Origin: Oscillospiraceae bacterium
GTDB lineage: Bacteria; Bacillota; Clostridia; Oscillospirales; Oscillospiraceae
Assembly: GCA_016287555.1 (NCBI GenBank)
Contig: JAEFAK010000133.1
Span: forward strand, 1 to 5,338
DNA: 5,338 nucleotides
Reading direction: 5' to 3'
A model generated the notes under the pieces. The model was not told where the DNA came from. It saw only the letters and a program-made list of their open reading frames with translations, and did not search any database. How positions within the stretch are numbered: position 1 is the first letter of the stretch; each line of letters starts with the position of its first letter. Positions 4,312 through 5,338 of this stretch are shown piece by piece. The position numbers and the translations under genes were made by a program.

Positions 4312-5106
4312 ATGCAGGAAGCAGCAAAAATAACATACGGCGGCGGCCCGACGGACTGGTTCAGCTTCGGCCGCGGGGAGAGGACCCTCGTCATAATCCC
4401 CGGCATGAGCATAAAGCCGATATCTCAGTCAGCCGAGGCCATAGCGGCCTCATACGCCAACTTTGCCGACGACTATACCGTCTATCTTTTCGGCCGCGGG
4501 CGCAGGGTGCGCCCCGACTGCACCATCGAGACGCTGGCCTCCGACGTCGCCGAGGCCATGGACGGGCTGGGACTTCGCGGAGCGGACGTGTTCGCCGTCT
4601 CGCTCGGCGGCATGATAGCTCTGCGCCTGACCCTCTCGAGACCCGACCTCGTCGGCGCGCTGGCCCTCTGCTCGACCTGCGCGGGCATGGACGAAGCGGG
4701 GAAAAAAGAAACGGAGAAGTGGGCCGCCCTCGCCGACGCGGGCGACGGCGCGTCCCTCTGCCGCGAGATGATAGGCGTCATCTACTCCCCGGAGTTCGTC
4801 ACGGACAACAGGGGGGCCTTCGACCTTCTTGAGAACATGGGCGAGCCCGACGATATAAACCGCATCGGGCGGCTGGTCCGCGCCGGAGCGGGGTTCAACG
4901 CCGAAAGCGAACTCGGGAAGATAACCTGCCCCGCCTTCGTGTTCGGCTCCGAGCGCGACGCCGTGCTCTCGCCGGCGGCCGTGCGGGCCGTTGCCGAGGG
5001 CATCGGCTGCGGGATATACATGTATGAGGGTTACAGCCACGCCGTATACGACGAGGCGCCGGATTTCCGGGGCAGGCTCAAGGCTTTTTTCGACTCCGTT
5101 CGTTAA
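4312..5106 (+). CDS. Alpha/beta hydrolase fold protein
   Basis: A 264-residue cytoplasmic hydrolase with no signal peptide. The first strand TLVIIPG (25-31) leads into the oxyanion-hole loop PGMS. The nucleophile elbow is AVSLGG (95-100), with Ser97 as nucleophile. The likely acid is Asp216 in FGSERDAVLSP, and the general base is His243 in EGYSHAVYDEAP, so the Ser-Asp-His triad is complete and in the usual order and spacing. The cap region (about 125-200) contains RLVRAGAGFNAESELGKITCP, whose final part (L-x-K-I-x-C-P-x-F-V-F-G) is the standard lead into the acid strand of the MhpC / 3-oxoadipate enol-lactonase-like group. The substrate (ester, lactone or other) cannot be read from sequence. 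The ATG at 4312 has GAGG (4300-4303) eight bases upstream and lies downstream of the promoter; a longer reading frame from GTG at 4246 would begin upstream of the promoter and is rejected. Divergent from the DUF1292 gene. Confidence 0.88.
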   Translation: MQEAAKITYGGGPTDWFSFGRGERTLVIIPGMSIKPISQSAEAIAASYANFADDYTVYLFGRGRRVRPDCTIETLASDVAEAMDGLGLRGADVFAVSLGGMIALRLTLSRPDLVGALALCSTCAGMDEAGKKETEKWAALADAGDGASLCREMIGVIYSPEFVTDNRGAFDLLENMGEPDDINRIGRLVRAGAGFNAESELGKITCPAFVFGSERDAVLSPAAVRAVAEGIGCGIYMYEGYSHAVYDEAPDFRGRLKAFFDSVR

Positions 5107-5121
5107 TTTTTCGTGATAGGC

Positions 5122-5150
5122 TTGAAAGAATCCTTATTTTAATATATAAT
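5122..5150 (+). promoter_or_regulatory. Near-consensus sigma-A promoter of the right-hand gene
   Basis: TTGAAA (5122-5127) and a perfect TATAAT (5145-5150) are separated by 17 bases in an AT-rich stretch that begins 16 bases after the hydrolase stop. The start point would be near 5157, giving a leader of about 58 bases. I see no terminator hairpin between the hydrolase and this promoter, so hydrolase transcripts may read through. Confidence 0.85.
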
Positions 5151-5168
5151 CTCAAATTACATGAAACC

Positions 5169-5186
5169 TCGCGCATACGCGCGCGA
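5169..5186 (+). other. Small hairpin in the 5' leader
   Basis: TCGCGC (5169-5174) and GCGCGA (5181-5186) form a perfect 6-bp stem with loop ATACGC, within the expected leader and 14 bases upstream of the GAGG site. It is not followed by a T-run, so it is not a terminator; it may affect mRNA stability or be incidental. Confidence 0.3.
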
Positions 5187-5214
5187 AGATAAATAAGAGC
5201 GAGGATTGATCGCC

Positions 5215-5338
5215 ATGAGTGCATCCCAGGAAAAGAAAAGGCGCAGAGAGCTCAAAGTCGAGACTCCCGAAGCCGCCAAGGCCAAGAAAAAGGAAAAGAC
5301 GAACAAGAAGGTAAAAAAGACCATACTCACGATAGTCG
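5215..5338 (+). CDS. Membrane-anchored protein, N-terminal part (possibly SurA/PrsA-like peptidyl-prolyl isomerase)
   Basis: Only the first 41 codons are present; the gene continues past the right edge. The ATG at 5215 follows GAGG (5201-5204) at ten bases and the strong promoter at 5122-5150. The visible protein starts MSASQEKKRRRELK, is very rich in Lys, Arg and Glu, and turns hydrophobic at its end (TILTIV), where a single membrane-spanning segment seems to begin. I remember the MSAS-x-E-K-K-x-R start, charged stretch and membrane anchor from clostridial proteins of the SurA/PrsA-like peptidyl-prolyl isomerase group, which fold exported proteins. No catalytic domain is visible, so the function is tentative; any other type II membrane protein is possible. 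Confidence 0.5.
   Translation, partial: MSASQEKKRRRELKVETPEAAKAKKKEKTNKKVKKTILTIV

Noticed and set aside
4450..5040. Minus-strand frame of 196 codons inside the hydrolase gene
   Set aside because: Antisense to a gene with a full catalytic triad; no ribosome binding site or domain.

Overview
The window looks like a GC-rich clostridial (Firmicutes) chromosome segment, most like the Oscillospiraceae/Ruminococcaceae. The support is strong AGGAGG-type ribosome binding sites, TATAAT-like sigma-A promoters with 17-base spacers, a DUF1292 protein, a BofC-like C-terminal domain and a Firmicutes-style 6S RNA. Gene density is normal. I see no mobile element, CRISPR array, tRNA or defence cassette.

Layout. 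Bases 1-197 (minus) hold the first 65 codons of a CoA-dependent acyltransferase-like protein, with its own promoter and a repeat-rich control region (225-292). Bases 366-3077 (minus) hold a 903-residue class A penicillin-binding protein with glycosyltransferase and transpeptidase domains and an unusual C-terminal extension that is Cys-rich, carries a repeat and ends in a Pro/Glu-rich tail. A strong hairpin lies just beyond its stop codon. Divergent from it, 3224-3559 (plus) encodes a small membrane-anchored protein with a BofC-like C-terminal domain. A bidirectional terminator (3563-3611) separates it from a convergent non-coding RNA at about 3618-3803 (minus). I identify this RNA as 6S RNA from its long bulged closing stem, its length of about 186 nt, its internal hairpins and its own extended -10 promoter.

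Upstream of the 6S RNA, 3865-4155 (minus) encodes a very acidic DUF1292 protein. Divergent from it, 4312-5106 (plus) encodes an alpha/beta hydrolase. Their facing promoters bracket a 6-bp inverted repeat. After a consensus promoter (5122-5150), the start of another plus-strand gene (5215 onward) runs off the edge; its Lys-rich N-terminus leading into a hydrophobic stretch resembles clostridial SurA/PrsA-like membrane-anchored peptidyl-prolyl isomerases.

The genes look like independent housekeeping units, each with its own promoter, not one pathway. The closest functional link is the divergent pair of a peptidoglycan synthase and a BofC-like exported protein, both acting outside the cytoplasmic membrane. 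The least obvious element is the 6S RNA, which occupies what would otherwise look like an empty 250-base gap. All functions are read from motifs and remembered family patterns; no database search was run.
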